Assembly: GCA_001579985.1 (NCBI GenBank)
Contig: LRSR01013787.1
Span: forward strand, 1-21,740
From: Hypsibius dujardini
Taxonomy: Eukaryota > Tardigrada > Eutardigrada > Parachela > Hypsibiidae
Length of the DNA: 21,740 bases
Direction of reading: 5' to 3'
Both the position numbers and the translations under genes were made by a program. The notes beneath the pieces were generated by a model that was not told the DNA's origin, searched no databases, and saw only the letters and a list, made by a program, of their open reading frames with translations. Below, in pieces: positions 10,278-19,293 of the stretch (the stretch's first letter is position 1; each line of letters begins with the position of its first letter).

Positions 10278-10970
10278 TTAATTCTTACTTGGAATCAGTT
10301 TCGGAATTGGCGTCGATGTTACGGCAGTAACTGATGCCCATAAGCAGTTCCCATCCGGCTCATTTGCAAGGCATATTAAACCCCCATTTTGCACCCACAG
10401 CGAAGCACCACCATACTTTGTGCCAGTTGTTCCAAGTCTCCACATCGTTTCATCCTCATCATTAAGCATGACCAAATCACCATTTTGCCTCAAATTAGCC
10501 GACACGGGTGGCCGTGCTAGTGAGCTGGTTCCACTCGACCACACTGACTTTTCCATTAGATCTCCACCAATAATGGACACGACTAGGTCCCCATTCATCT
10601 GCATCGACAGTTTTGTCTTCTTGTCCGGAGAAAAGAGGCTCTGTCCTCGTTGTAATGCGGTGCCAGGGAGCAGTTGCGATGCTGATTTACTGCCTACCGG
10701 TACAGGCTTGCAGAGATCGTTGCCTTCCGTGCGAGTTTGGCATCCATTAAGGCATTTATGGATTACACTGGGATCGCCTCCTTCCTCGCAAATGTAGAGA
10801 GTGTCGGACAAAAAGTTGGAGGACTGGCATATCGATGACAGGGTTGCACCACAGTAGTTTTTGTTAACCCGACAACATGCTGCTTCGGCAGAGCTGACGG
10901 TGATGATAGCGGTAATAAGAGCAGTGATATATAGACCATCTAGGTGTGGAAATAGAAATGGGAGACCCAT
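10278..10970 (-). CDS. secreted bulb-type (B-type, GNA-like) lectin with cysteine-rich N-terminus
   Basis: A 230-residue open frame. Residues 1-30 form a signal peptide ending SSAEA. Residues 31-88 hold eight cysteines (32, 33, 40, 48, 61, 73, 77, 87), including a KCLNGC string. Residues about 98-213 form one B-lectin beta-prism with three repeats: LSMQMNGDLVV (121-131), NLRQNGDLVML (159-169) and LWVQNGGLICL (191-201), each followed by a Trp-containing turn (VWSSGT, MWRLGT, LWAS). The mannose signature QxDxNxVxY is altered in every repeat: Asp and Asn are swapped in the first two, Gln is kept only in the first, and Tyr is missing from all three. Classical mannose binding is therefore doubtful. 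A GTAAGA string overlaps the last codons (10283-10288), so a small further exon is possible. It lies just upstream of the pseudo-astacin on the same strand. Confidence 0.8.
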   Translation of the reverse strand: MGLPFLFPHLDGLYITALITAIITVSSAEAACCRVNKNYCGATLSSICQSSNFLSDTLYICEEGGDPSVIHKCLNGCQTRTEGNDLCKPVPVGSKSASQLLPGTALQRGQSLFSPDKKTKLSMQMNGDLVVSIIGGDLMEKSVWSSGTSSLARPPVSANLRQNGDLVMLNDEDETMWRLGTTGTKYGGASLWVQNGGLICLANEPDGNCLWASVTAVTSTPIPKLIPSKN

Positions 10971-11796
10971 ACCAAGATGGAAAACCTAAATCTTTTTTTT
11001 GCTTAAATATAAAAACTGCACAAGTATCGGTATTTCTCTCATGGGTCGCTGTTATTTATGACTTTCTCAGCGGTTCTCATGGGTCGCTGTTACTTATGAC
11101 TTTCTCAGCGGTCCACACGGAATTGTAATATTTTCGACTTCCTGCCTTCGTGTAAAGTAACGACAACTTTTTTGTCGGATTTTCCGGTTTTCAGAATAGC
11201 ACGGAACCTGTTTTAAACGCTGCGCGATTGAATTTCTCCGTTGTGCTTTCCATTTGAGATGCCCGATGGCAAATCGAAGGTTTTCTCGTAACGATAAATA
11301 AAGTCTACCGTCTTGCTGACAAAATAAAAACGCACAGGGTGTGGTCTCAACATATTCCCTATGTGCGTAGTGCACCTACTCACCGTACGAAGAGCCCGGC
11401 ATGACTCTGCCGTTCAGTGAACTCATCCCTCATATTTCATTGGACTTATTTGTTACAGTAGAATTCCGATCAACTGGTGCTATTGCGCAATCAGCTCAGT
11501 CAAAAGAGACCGGAGCTGATTGGTTGCAAAAATAGGAGATCCCAAGACAGCACGTCATTCTCGTTACAAATTGTGTGAGAATTGGGTGATTGATTACTTG
11601 ATTGAAGCACTTCAGGATTTCTTGTAGATTTGCAGTTCTGTTATTCAGAATGTTCACTAAACAGTTTTGTGCATCATTGTAAAAGCGCAATGATTCACAC
11701 AGAATATGCAGTTTAAATGATTAGACAGTTACAAAACGTCCGACTAAACTTTGACCGATGGTGAAGAAAGAACGATTTATGGTGTCAAATGCGCAA
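10971..11796. other. spacer upstream of the lectin gene
   Basis: Presumed lectin promoter side, including a 38-base tandem duplication described separately. A minus-strand frame at 11375-11094 is open for 93 codons but runs through that duplication and shows no family motif. Nothing else is supported. Confidence 0.4.
11037..11112. repeat. 38-bp tandem duplication
   Basis: Two head-to-tail copies, 11037-11074 and 11075-11112, each beginning TCTCATGGGTCGCTG and ending CTTTCTCAGCGGT. They differ at a single base (GTTATTTAT versus GTTACTTAT), which indicates a recent duplication. It lies 70-140 bases before the lectin start codon. Confidence 0.95.
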
Positions 11797-12024
11797 TCAG
11801 TCAGAATGGCTAGTCATCATGGCTTCAAACTCTTCATAATTAATCTGCCCGTCGACATTAAGGTCCTTTTCGTCAATCATTTCCTCCAGCTCTTTGTCGG
11901 TCACTTTCTCACCCAGATTGGTCATCAGATGACGCAACTCTTCAGCGTAGATGAATCCATCACGGTCCTTGTCGAACACACGGAACACCTCGCGAGTCTC
12001 CTTCTCGTTGCCCGTCTCCTTGAG
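11797..12024 (-). CDS. calmodulin-like C-lobe (EF-hands 3 and 4), N-lobe absent
   Basis: The frame reads [20 protein letters not shown] and continues through two EF-hands to TGA at 11799-11797. The first loop is [12 protein letters not shown] and the second [12 protein letters not shown]; both keep the acidic ligands at 1, 3 (Asp or Asn), 5 and 12, so calcium binding looks possible. The linker [20 protein letters not shown] is the canonical calmodulin hinge with few changes. It aligns with calmodulin from about residue 77 to the end and adds a divergent SHSD tail. Upstream, the frame meets a stop at about 12033. A weak acceptor CTCAAG could start an exon at 12018, but I found no N-lobe exon further upstream. 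It is either the last exon of a gene with a distant 5' part, or a truncated copy. Confidence 0.65.
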   Translation of the reverse strand, partial: LKETGNEKETREVFRVFDKDRDGFIYAEELRHLMTNLGEKVTDKELEEMIDEKDLNVDGQINYEEFEAMMTSHSD

Positions 12025-12273
12025 TTTATTTTAACTTTGACATTAACTAATGTTAAAATTGCGACAACCAACACTAATTTGGCGTCATTAAACGGATAGG
12101 GTTTGCGTGTAACTGAAACGTTAAACTAATATCCTAACTTGAAACGTTCAGAAAAATCTTCATCAAAACCGTAAATAATCATTTCTTAACGTCTGAACTA
12201 CTGTAAATTGATCACCAACTAAATGGTCACTCTACGAGCTGTCGTTAGATGGATAAATGTAAAACGTCCGGAT
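12025..12273. other. spacer between EF-hand fragment and GPCR, nothing seen
   Basis: AT-rich sequence without recognisable exons. It covers the presumed 3' flank of the GPCR gene and the 5' flank of the calmodulin-like fragment. Confidence 0.4.
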
Positions 12274-13804
12274 TTATTTGAGATCTCGTGTTCTCGCTTG
12301 ATAAGAATAGGAGTTTTTCGACGTTTTGTTACTTTTTGTGCGGACCATGTCCGCACATGTTGGTGCAACAGCATCTGTTCGACGTCGAAGAACAGTGCGT
12401 AACCTGACCACTGCAGGCAGCAACAATGTCCTAACACCATGTCGGTAGTCTCGTGAAACCGCAACGAAAAACACCTACAGAATAAATTATATACATGGAT
12501 TACTAGTACATTCAGCAAAATAAGCATTCTAATAACCAGAAGCACGGAGAAGGCGAGCACACATTAATAAAATGCAAACATACGCGGGAAAAGACATAGA
12601 CACAAACACAGACAGAGACATAGGCAGAGACACAGACAGACAGACATACAGACATAGATACAGACACAGACACAACACAGACACAGACACAGACACAGAC
12701 ACAGACACAGACACAGACACAGACACAGACACAGACACAGACACAAACACAGACAGAGACACAGGCAGAGACACAGACGAAAGACAGACATACAAACATA
12801 GATGCAGACACAGACACAGAAATATCAAAGAGACTGACACCGCATAGCACCTGACACAAACATAGACATTGTCCAATTACTAATCACTTTATAAAACGTA
12901 CCGGATTGAACGCACTGGATGCGCAGGACAAACCCCTGAAAACCAGTTGGAGCGACGAGTACTCCACCGAAGATTCAGACCCCGCATTTGGCAACTTCAC
13001 ACCTAGCTTTGTCAGCACGCTTGCGATGATCGTTTGAAACGAACCGCTAAAAGTTGACACGACTGACCACAGAAAACACAGAAACAACACCTTCGATATG
13101 GTATACCGATTCCGCAAATTAGGAATGGTCACAGGTGCAGCGCCATCTCTAAGTCGGGCACGGAGGGCCACCTTAGCCGTAACCAAAACAGCCACATAGC
13201 TAAGCCCCATCAAAACTGACGGAACATAAATTCCAACCACAGGCAGGAGGAATACACTTTCCTTTGTCCCCATGGGCTTACACCCTCCGGCCCAGACATT
13301 GGCAGAGACAAAAGTGATCCGTGCTCCAGCAATGAGTGTAACAGTCGCAGCCCACGGCAAAACGATGCAGAAAGCCTGAAAAGATCGGGAGGAAATGTTG
13401 GGATAGAATTCCAGCAGGACCACCGGCACGAATCGGTTCGCAGCCAGCACGCAGTGGCCCCAATTGTTGGCGTACATTGTAGCCCAGCGAACCACGCCCC
13501 AACCCCGACAGAACTGTGCCGAGATGTAAGTTGCCCCAATCAGTTGTGAAAGAATCGCTCCGGGATTGGAAATGAGGCTCATGATGAGGTCCAGCGCAAT
13601 GCAGTGTGCTAGGAGGGGTGAACTGGCGGACCGTTGAAGGGGTGGGTAGGTCAAGGTAACGGTTAGGACCACGACGCTGGCCAGCCCACCGATCAAGTTG
13701 ATGGTCAGTTCAACGGCGGCCCAGGTGACTAGTGAAGGATGGAGGATGCGATCGAGGTCGGTTATGTTGCAGTGACCGGTGGAGAAGTTTCTCGAGTGAT
13801 TCAT
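12274..13804 (-). CDS. rhodopsin-like orphan GPCR, two exons
   Basis: Exon 1 is open from 13861, but Met 13804-13802 (MNHSRNFSTGHC) is the likelier start because it gives a normal short glycosylated N-terminus (NHS, NFS, NIT). Seven hydrophobic segments follow. TM2 keeps its Asp (CIALDLIMS), and TM3 begins after the conserved Cys (AQFCRGW). The DRY position reads NRF (AANRFVPVV). A second Cys lies in extracellular loop 2 (AGGCKP). TM7 ends SSAFNP at donor CCG/GTACGT (12902-12901). Exon 2 (12474-12274) enters in the same phase after CTGTAG with VFFVAVSRDYRHG, completing NPVFF in place of NPxxY and then a basic helix-8 and tail. The total is about 368 residues from Met 13804. The ligand is unknown. 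The join across a 427-base intron is inferred from phase and the split NPxxY motif. Confidence 0.8.
12596..12835. repeat. (CAGACA)n microsatellite/minisatellite in GPCR intron
   Basis: A core of about eleven nearly perfect hexamers, ACACAG, runs from about 12674 to 12744. It is flanked on both sides by degenerate units (GACAGA, CATAGA) covering the whole span. Because no unit contains a stop codon, both strands show long artificial open frames. It lies wholly within the intron between the two GPCR exons. Confidence 0.9.
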
Positions 13805-13861
13805 TTTGAACTGGCGCATACGAATGTGGACTACTTGCGGGATGAACCATCTAACAATCAT

Positions 13862-14002
13862 TTAGCATTGTGGAATTGCTCTCATTGGAACATTTGTGGC
13901 AATCTCATGGGCTACTAACCGGCTTAAAACCGAAACACCAAGGCAGTCGCAGGTACTAAAAGCTCTCCGTCATCAGCCATGACATTCGCCATCTACCCTT
14001 TG
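13862..14002. other. 5' flank of GPCR gene
   Basis: No clear core-promoter motif is visible. This and the sequence between 14155 and 14874 contain no exon I can defend. A perfect 8-base hairpin (TTCGGTTT, loop CA, AAACCGAA) at 14580-14597 is the only structure that stood out. Confidence 0.3.
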
Positions 14003-14154
14003 TTAGGAACAACTTCCTGGAGGGACTACTGGTTTAGCGATCTTGTAGAAGAGGAATCCCTGGAAGAGGGCTGAAACATCTATTCGACTCACTTGCAGCA
14101 AGCGTGAACAAATTCTTAGAACGTCAACCAGATCCCCCAGGAAGTAAGTCTCGT
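14003..14154 (-). pseudogene. short coding fragment, possibly hAT-type transposase relic
   Basis: After a good acceptor (ATTTTCAG at 14162-14155) the frame is open for 49 codons to TAA 14005-14003, with strings ETYFLGDLVDVLRICSRLLQ and ALFQGFLFYKIAKP. The amphipathic FLxDLxxVLxxxSxxLQ pattern resembles the central region of hAT/ZNF862-like proteins, but the match is only by eye. Upstream, a methionine-led frame (MSINISQNRTL at about 14285) could supply a preceding exon through a weak donor. It is equally possible that this is the last exon of an unrecognised gene. Confidence 0.3.
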
Positions 14155-14874
14155 CTGAAAATGTAATGAAAGCGGTTGACGTTTAACGTGAAAATTTCAG
14201 TTTCAATAATATCGGATATTTCAGGAATTCATCGCGGTCTGTCGCCAGTGTCCTGTTTTGAGAAATGTTAATTGACATTGCGCACGGAATCATTCCCTTA
14301 CGAGTACAATGCCAAGCATATTATGAGAGAAAAACACAAAGGCACTCATGACGTCCACATCCGATTACAGCAAGCAACTTCGGGATCTTTGAATTAGTAC
14401 GCCGTGCGTGTCTCAACTGTTGGCTCGACTTGATTTCAATACTGTTGACTAGGCATTATTCATTGGTCAACACATTTTGAGAATTATGGCTGATCGACAT
14501 TGAGGGAGATTGATGACATCCTAAGCACGCGCGGGGAGGAACAATAAGCTGGAACATTCCGCCTTCGTACCGGTTTATTTTCGGTTTCAAAACCGAAGGA
14601 ACACTTCATGTAAGAGGTGTGGTGCACGACACATATTGGAATAATTGGGCGCACAGGATAAGTTCAGAAAATAAACATGCATGTTAACCGGACGAACCTG
14701 ACGTGAATATCCCCTTTTGCGTAAAACTTCTCTTAAATATATATCCGTATTTTTATGTGAACTTGGTAAATGGCTATTCGCTAGAAGAATGTTTGTAGGA
14801 CGATTGAAGGACTTACAATGTTGGTAGGCAATATTTTAGTAGACAACAGACAAACGCAAAAAGAGACTATAAAC

Positions 14875-14880
14875 TTTAAT
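14875..14880 (-). other. candidate poly(A) signal ATTAAA for the GTAPFC peptide gene
   Basis: Minus-strand ATTAAA lies about 65 bases after the TGA at 14948-14946. It is the common single-base variant of AATAAA, at a suitable distance. No other candidate is closer. Confidence 0.35.
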
Positions 14881-14945
14881 GCTGTGCATAAAAAGATCGT
14901 CCTTGAGAATGGGGCCATTCCGTGCCGGAACAATTAGACCTTGCT

Positions 14946-15314
14946 TCACTGCGCTATGGCAGCCGCCATCTCCGGAGAGCTGAAACGTAGAATTATTTTA
15001 TGTAATACCCACGTATAAAAATGTTTATAGGGGCGATATGTGAGAAAAGTCTTTGGAACTCACATGTCGAGGCCGATGGGACAGCAGAGCTTCTTATTGC
15101 CTGAAATGCAACATAGCAGCTTGTTCTTCCCGCACTTGGACTCCATCCTCGAAGTCTTTCCCATCGGACAGGAAGGCCAGCAGAAAGGCGCAGTCCCGTG
15201 CCAAGTGCAGTGTCTAGACACACCCAATGTCCCCTCTACCACCTTCACAGAATGGGACGACAGGATGGTCAGGACCACGAAGCAGCCCAACAAAGTCGCA
15301 CGATTGAAGGACAT
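14946..15314 (-). CDS. small secreted cysteine-rich peptide with GTAPFC motif
   Basis: Exon 1 (15314-15064) starts with a signal peptide (MSFNRATLLGCFVVLTILSS, then HSVKVVEG). It encodes a compact domain with cysteines at 36, 45, 49, 61, 68, 69, 77 and 78. The strings CTWHGTAPFC, SCPMG, SKCGK and two CC pairs match a pattern I recall from small secreted invertebrate and fungal proteins (CxWxGTAPFC, then CP, ending GxKxxCC). I know no biochemical function. A strong donor (ACAT/GTGAGT) at 15063 joins in phase 2 to an acceptor (CGTTTCAG) at 14980, adding a short tail (ISPEMAAAIAQ) to TGA 14948-14946, for 94 residues in all. Read without splicing, the protein would end one Met after the last domain residue, so the domain is unaffected either way. 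Confidence 0.7.
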
Positions 15315-16428
15315 TCTTTTTCGTTAGTAAGGGTCAAAATGATTTGACTAAATTAATTGTGTTATCAGACGAATGATTCAAGAAGAACATTGGGGTTTAA
15401 AAGAATATGAAAGAGAGAAATTGGATGTTAGCTTAGCTTTTGAGGAAGGGTAGGAAAAAACCGACTTGACGTTTTCCATCGCCGTGGTTGACTACAATTT
15501 CGCAATGTACATGCACTGGGGTGAAAACAGTAAACAAGCAGCCATGTTTACGCGTCTCGAACAAATACACTGTCTGTTCCACCACACATGATGTTGACTA
15601 AAATCAAGCTGGCGATGCATTAACTGATAAAACTGCAGACAGGGCGTAAACGTTTATGCTGACCGGCAGCGTTCATCTTTATACCACACAATCAATAGCC
15701 TTGCCGGCTATTTGCCACTTTGATTAGACTGTTTTTAGCACAAGGTTTTCCCCTATGTTACTGAGAACGTTTCAAGAATCTAAGGGGTACCTCTAACTGG
15801 GGCTGCACACCGCCCCGGCATCCTATACTAGATGTGTTAGAGACATCTGCTGTGTAGAGTTGACTGTGCAGGCAATGAAGTGCCACGCCCTTTTTGATCA
15901 CTGAGAAAATGACTAAATAATAACAAACCTGAGTTTCATTGAGAAGGTGTTTGCGTTTAATCTATCCTAATGTATATAATTCGCTCCATGAAAAACGAAA
16001 GCCACCTAGCGTCGGCCATTTCTTCACTGAAAACAAAACTTATTTTTCCTGTAAACGGCTAAAAACTCCCGTTACGTTGCAATGCAATCCAGTTAAGCCG
16101 TTTAAGCTTTTTGCGAAATTACCGATATTATGTTGTTATTTTATATCGGATGGAAGCGACTTTACCATCACCGAATAGAACATCAACACCGAAGGGCCGC
16201 CACTATCGTATAGTTGGAATCGAGGGATTTCTCATATAGCTATAGAACATCAGTTTTTAACAGTGTTTCCCCGTTAAAAATTATCTTTCAGGCAAGATAT
16301 CCGTTTCGTCCTCAGTTCACTAACTCTGTTGTAATGAGAAGACGACTGCAGATCTGTAGCCTACGCCCCTCTCATCTTATTCGTCTTAATGTAATTCGAT
16401 TCCTCTTCCTACTTCTGTGGAACGTTTT
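15315..16428. other. intergenic, nothing firm
   Basis: 5' flank of the GTAPFC peptide and beyond. Minus-strand TATAAA occurs at 15683-15678, about 365 bases before the start codon, which is too far to be convincing without a leader intron. The plus-strand frame at 15939-16178 shows no family signature. Confidence 0.4.
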
Positions 16429-16480
16429 CTGCAGCACAGAAGAAGAGGCAGAGCTCGCTGTCTCTTGTGCTGTGCTGCAG
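16429..16480. repeat. imperfect 52-base inverted repeat (hairpin)
   Basis: CTGCAGCACAG at 16429-16439 pairs perfectly with CTGTGCTGCAG at 16470-16480. The inner arms continue with mismatches (about 21 of 26 positions pair), centred on GAGCTC with almost no loop. This could be the hinge of a foldback element or form a small RNA hairpin. There is no evidence of transcription. Confidence 0.7.
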
Positions 16481-16737
16481 CTGTCTGTGTCCTCGATCTC
16501 TTCCCGTCCAGCTGTCTGATCTGTCCCTCCGCATATACTGTAGCGACGTGATAGTAAGGCGCAGCTGTAGCCACGCCCCCGGGCTGTTTTCCCACCTGTT
16601 AGAATTGCCCTAAATATTTTATTCCAAATATTTACCGTTAAAAATCTATCGTTACTGTTTAAAATATCCGAGAAGAGCCGACATTTTTTTACCGAAAACA
16701 GAAGAAATACAGTTTTTGGAGCGCTAGTCTTTGCTTA

Positions 16738-16929
16738 ATGGATTGTCTCAGCGAGAATTTGCCAGAGCAAAGAAAATCAGAGAGACTACCCTCCGATTTA
16801 GTGTCAGAGAATAAACCTGTCAATGGGATGGATGGTGACGAGAATAATGCTGATAATAATTATTCTTTTCTAGAGATTAGTTGCTTCAACGAAACGTCCT
16901 TTGCCGAAGAAAGTGATGAAGATTTGTGA
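16738..16929 (+). CDS. unrecognised acidic 63-residue open frame
   Basis: Begins MDCLSENLPEQRKSERLPSD and ends EESDEDL. It is strongly acidic and rich in Asn, Glu and Ser, without cysteine pattern, signal peptide or membrane segment. Its composition is less biased than random AT-rich sequence, and it could be the N-terminal acidic segment of a transposase or of a longer spliced gene. No domain is recognised, no upstream promoter is clear, and no downstream exon was found. It would be the only plus-strand host gene in the window. Confidence 0.2.
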   Translation: MDCLSENLPEQRKSERLPSDLVSENKPVNGMDGDENNADNNYSFLEISCFNETSFAEESDEDL

Positions 16930-19293
16930 AGATCACCAAGCATGTGGGCCGTTGGTAAGACTGCTTGATTGAAGACTGAGGAGCATTTCAGTGAGTAGGT
17001 GGTTTTGTATGCACACCTGGGGCCATATATTCGGAAAACTCAGTTTGCGTTGCGCCTTAGAATCAAATCACTACAGTACATTGCTCACTGTCCAGCTTCG
17101 CATGCTGCCAACTCAACCCAATGACGAATGTCTGAACGCATCGGTAGTCTGTGTGTGCCTAATTCCTTCACACAATCAGTGTTCACTGCATCAGTGCAAC
17201 ACTTTCACCAAACCAGCTGGCTCGTCAAAACCGAAACGAACAACGAGCATTGGCCCGTTTGACAGCTCACGGGCGAAGCTATAAAACGAACCAATGATCA
17301 ATTTCGACAAATACCACTGGCCAGTAAAATATTTTGCAAAACATTATTGGTTAATAAGAGCCAAATTTGTTGATAAAATGGAAGCTTGCTGAAACGGGTC
17401 AGAAGCAGACAGATTTAAAGACCTGCAATGCTATCCTCCTCGATAAGGCCTTTTGCGTTTTGCGCCGCCCATCAGCGAGCGCCTTTAGGCGCAATTTGTG
17501 GAAATTTATCCAGATTAATATGTCGTCACGTTGGAAAAACAGAATCAACACCCGGATATTTGTTGAATTTATGTACAGGAACCTCATTTCCATCAGTCTT
17601 CAGACTAAGAAATGTTTCATGGTTTGACTGTTTGATTAAACCAAACTTAATTTTTTCAATCAATCAAAGCCTCTTTACAATGCACGATCTAGCCAGGCGT
17701 CATTATTTTAATTTAGTCCCAATGCTTTTTCGCATGAACTTTTTTTGGAATATTTTCTGAAATCATGAATTAACGTCTTCTATTTATTTAAAAAGACTAG
17801 CTGTTGAAATGTGTGGGTAAGAGTGTTAAAAACATAATTTGAGTTTTGATGGTTGCGTTCAATGAGAAACCCTGCATAGTCTTTGGGGAACGTTCGAATT
17901 TTCTCCCGCTCAGACCAGAGTTCGTTTCTAAATGAAATTTATGCTAAAATCGATTAATCTAGTCGACTATTTGCAAACGAAATTTCAGGGAGATCGGCAT
18001 GTCGGCTATCGTTCCGGCCCCTTTGGAGTTAATTTGATTGCTTACCCAACTTGTAGCGGTATTTAGGGTAATTTATATTTCGGTCGGAAGGAACCAGGGT
18101 AACGGGCAGTGCACTACACTGAAATTGCTGAATTTTACCCTATATGAACTGATAAAAAAATTTATGCTTTAATTCGAAAGAAGACCTATAGGTATGTGAA
18201 ACATTTGCTCGGTTTTGAAGTTGGGGCAGGAGCAGTATAGGTGCTATGCATTGGTTTGTGGCAGCACCTGGAAATTAAGCGTGATCTGATTAGGGAAAAT
18301 TTTGTCAAGTTCGCTGATCCCGATCAAAACTGGTTCGCATGTCTCGAAGCAGAGAGTGAGCAACAAAAAGTTACAACGCGTATGTTGTAGTACTTTGATG
18401 GAGCTATCCCACTCAAAAGAAAATCAATTGGACGGCAATTTTTGTTTTGAGAAAAAAGAAAACGTTGCAGAATCAAGTTCAGCCAATTTTTCAAATCGCG
18501 CATCTCTAACTTTAAATCAAAACTAGAGACCCAAAATGCAAAAAAACACCGTTTTTCAATAAAAAAGGGTTGCAATAATTGGGTTCTTTAATATGATTGA
18601 AATTATCCCGGTTGCATATCAACTGAAAAAGTTATTAGCGTGGACCCGTACACCACTTTTGAGTCTGTAAATTTTTTACATTTAAAAAAAGGGTTTCCCT
18701 CAGTTTAGTGATGCATGACTTATAGAATATTTCTGATTTTTTTGATCTGAAATACGGTCCATGGGGCACAACTATAACAGTGTTGGTCCTTGGGTTTTCC
18801 GAAACAACTTCTGATTCAACCACCTGAATCTCGATTTGATAAGTGATTCGGGTAACCATCGAAGTGGGCTTTCCAGTGCAAAACATATTTTATCAGTAGC
18901 ACATACACATTTTATGCGAGGCCTGCAAAAGGCAGTGCCAAAAAGCTTTCCCGCATCTTGTAAGAGTCATGCACCGACTGAAAATCCTAAATACTTCCAG
19001 GGCTGTTTTTAATATTTTTCATCTGAAAATTGATAAATTCAGTTTCCGTCGTGCACGAGTCCTTGTGTGTACTATACGACGGCTCTCACTTTTTCTCGCG
19101 CTGTGTTTTGCCTCATAACGCACAAGAGCTTATGACCCACTCGAGAAGGCACACAATATAAGTAAACCAGCTTCGCAATATTATCACTCAGACCGTTCTA
19201 AGTTCCCATTCAATTAACATGCGATCAAGTATTTTAGAAAAAAATGGCCACTCTCCCATTGAAAAACAAATAAGCATTGTGGTAAGCTGTCCG
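16930..19293. other. 2.4-kb intergenic stretch without supported genes
   Basis: Several frames of 60-110 codons are open on both strands (for example 17367-17627, 17428-17760, 18635-18886), but they overlap each other, are rich in Phe, Leu, Ile and Lys as expected from AT-rich DNA, and carry no motif. No tRNA box pair, inverted-repeat element or exon with good splice sites and family signal was found. Confidence 0.5.

Noticed and set aside
11094-11375. 93-codon minus-strand frame
   Set aside because: Crosses the 38-bp tandem duplication, has no motif, and its composition looks like chance.
11758-12099. Plus-strand frame opposite the calmodulin-like fragment
   Set aside because: Shadow of the EF-hand coding sequence; the minus strand has the recognisable loops.
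12512-12876. Long open frames on both strands with CVCVCV, SVSVSV and TDTDTD translations
   Set aside because: They are produced by the stop-free CAGACA hexamer repeat inside a GPCR intron and carry no independent coding signal.
14580-14597. Perfect 8-base hairpin TTCGGTTT/AAACCGAA
   Set aside because: Resembles a bacterial-style terminator, but the DNA is eukaryotic and such short palindromes are expected by chance in this length.
17428-17760. 110-codon plus-strand frame and its overlapping partners
   Set aside because: Several frames overlap on both strands with no family motif or initiation context; best explained as chance in AT-rich spacer.
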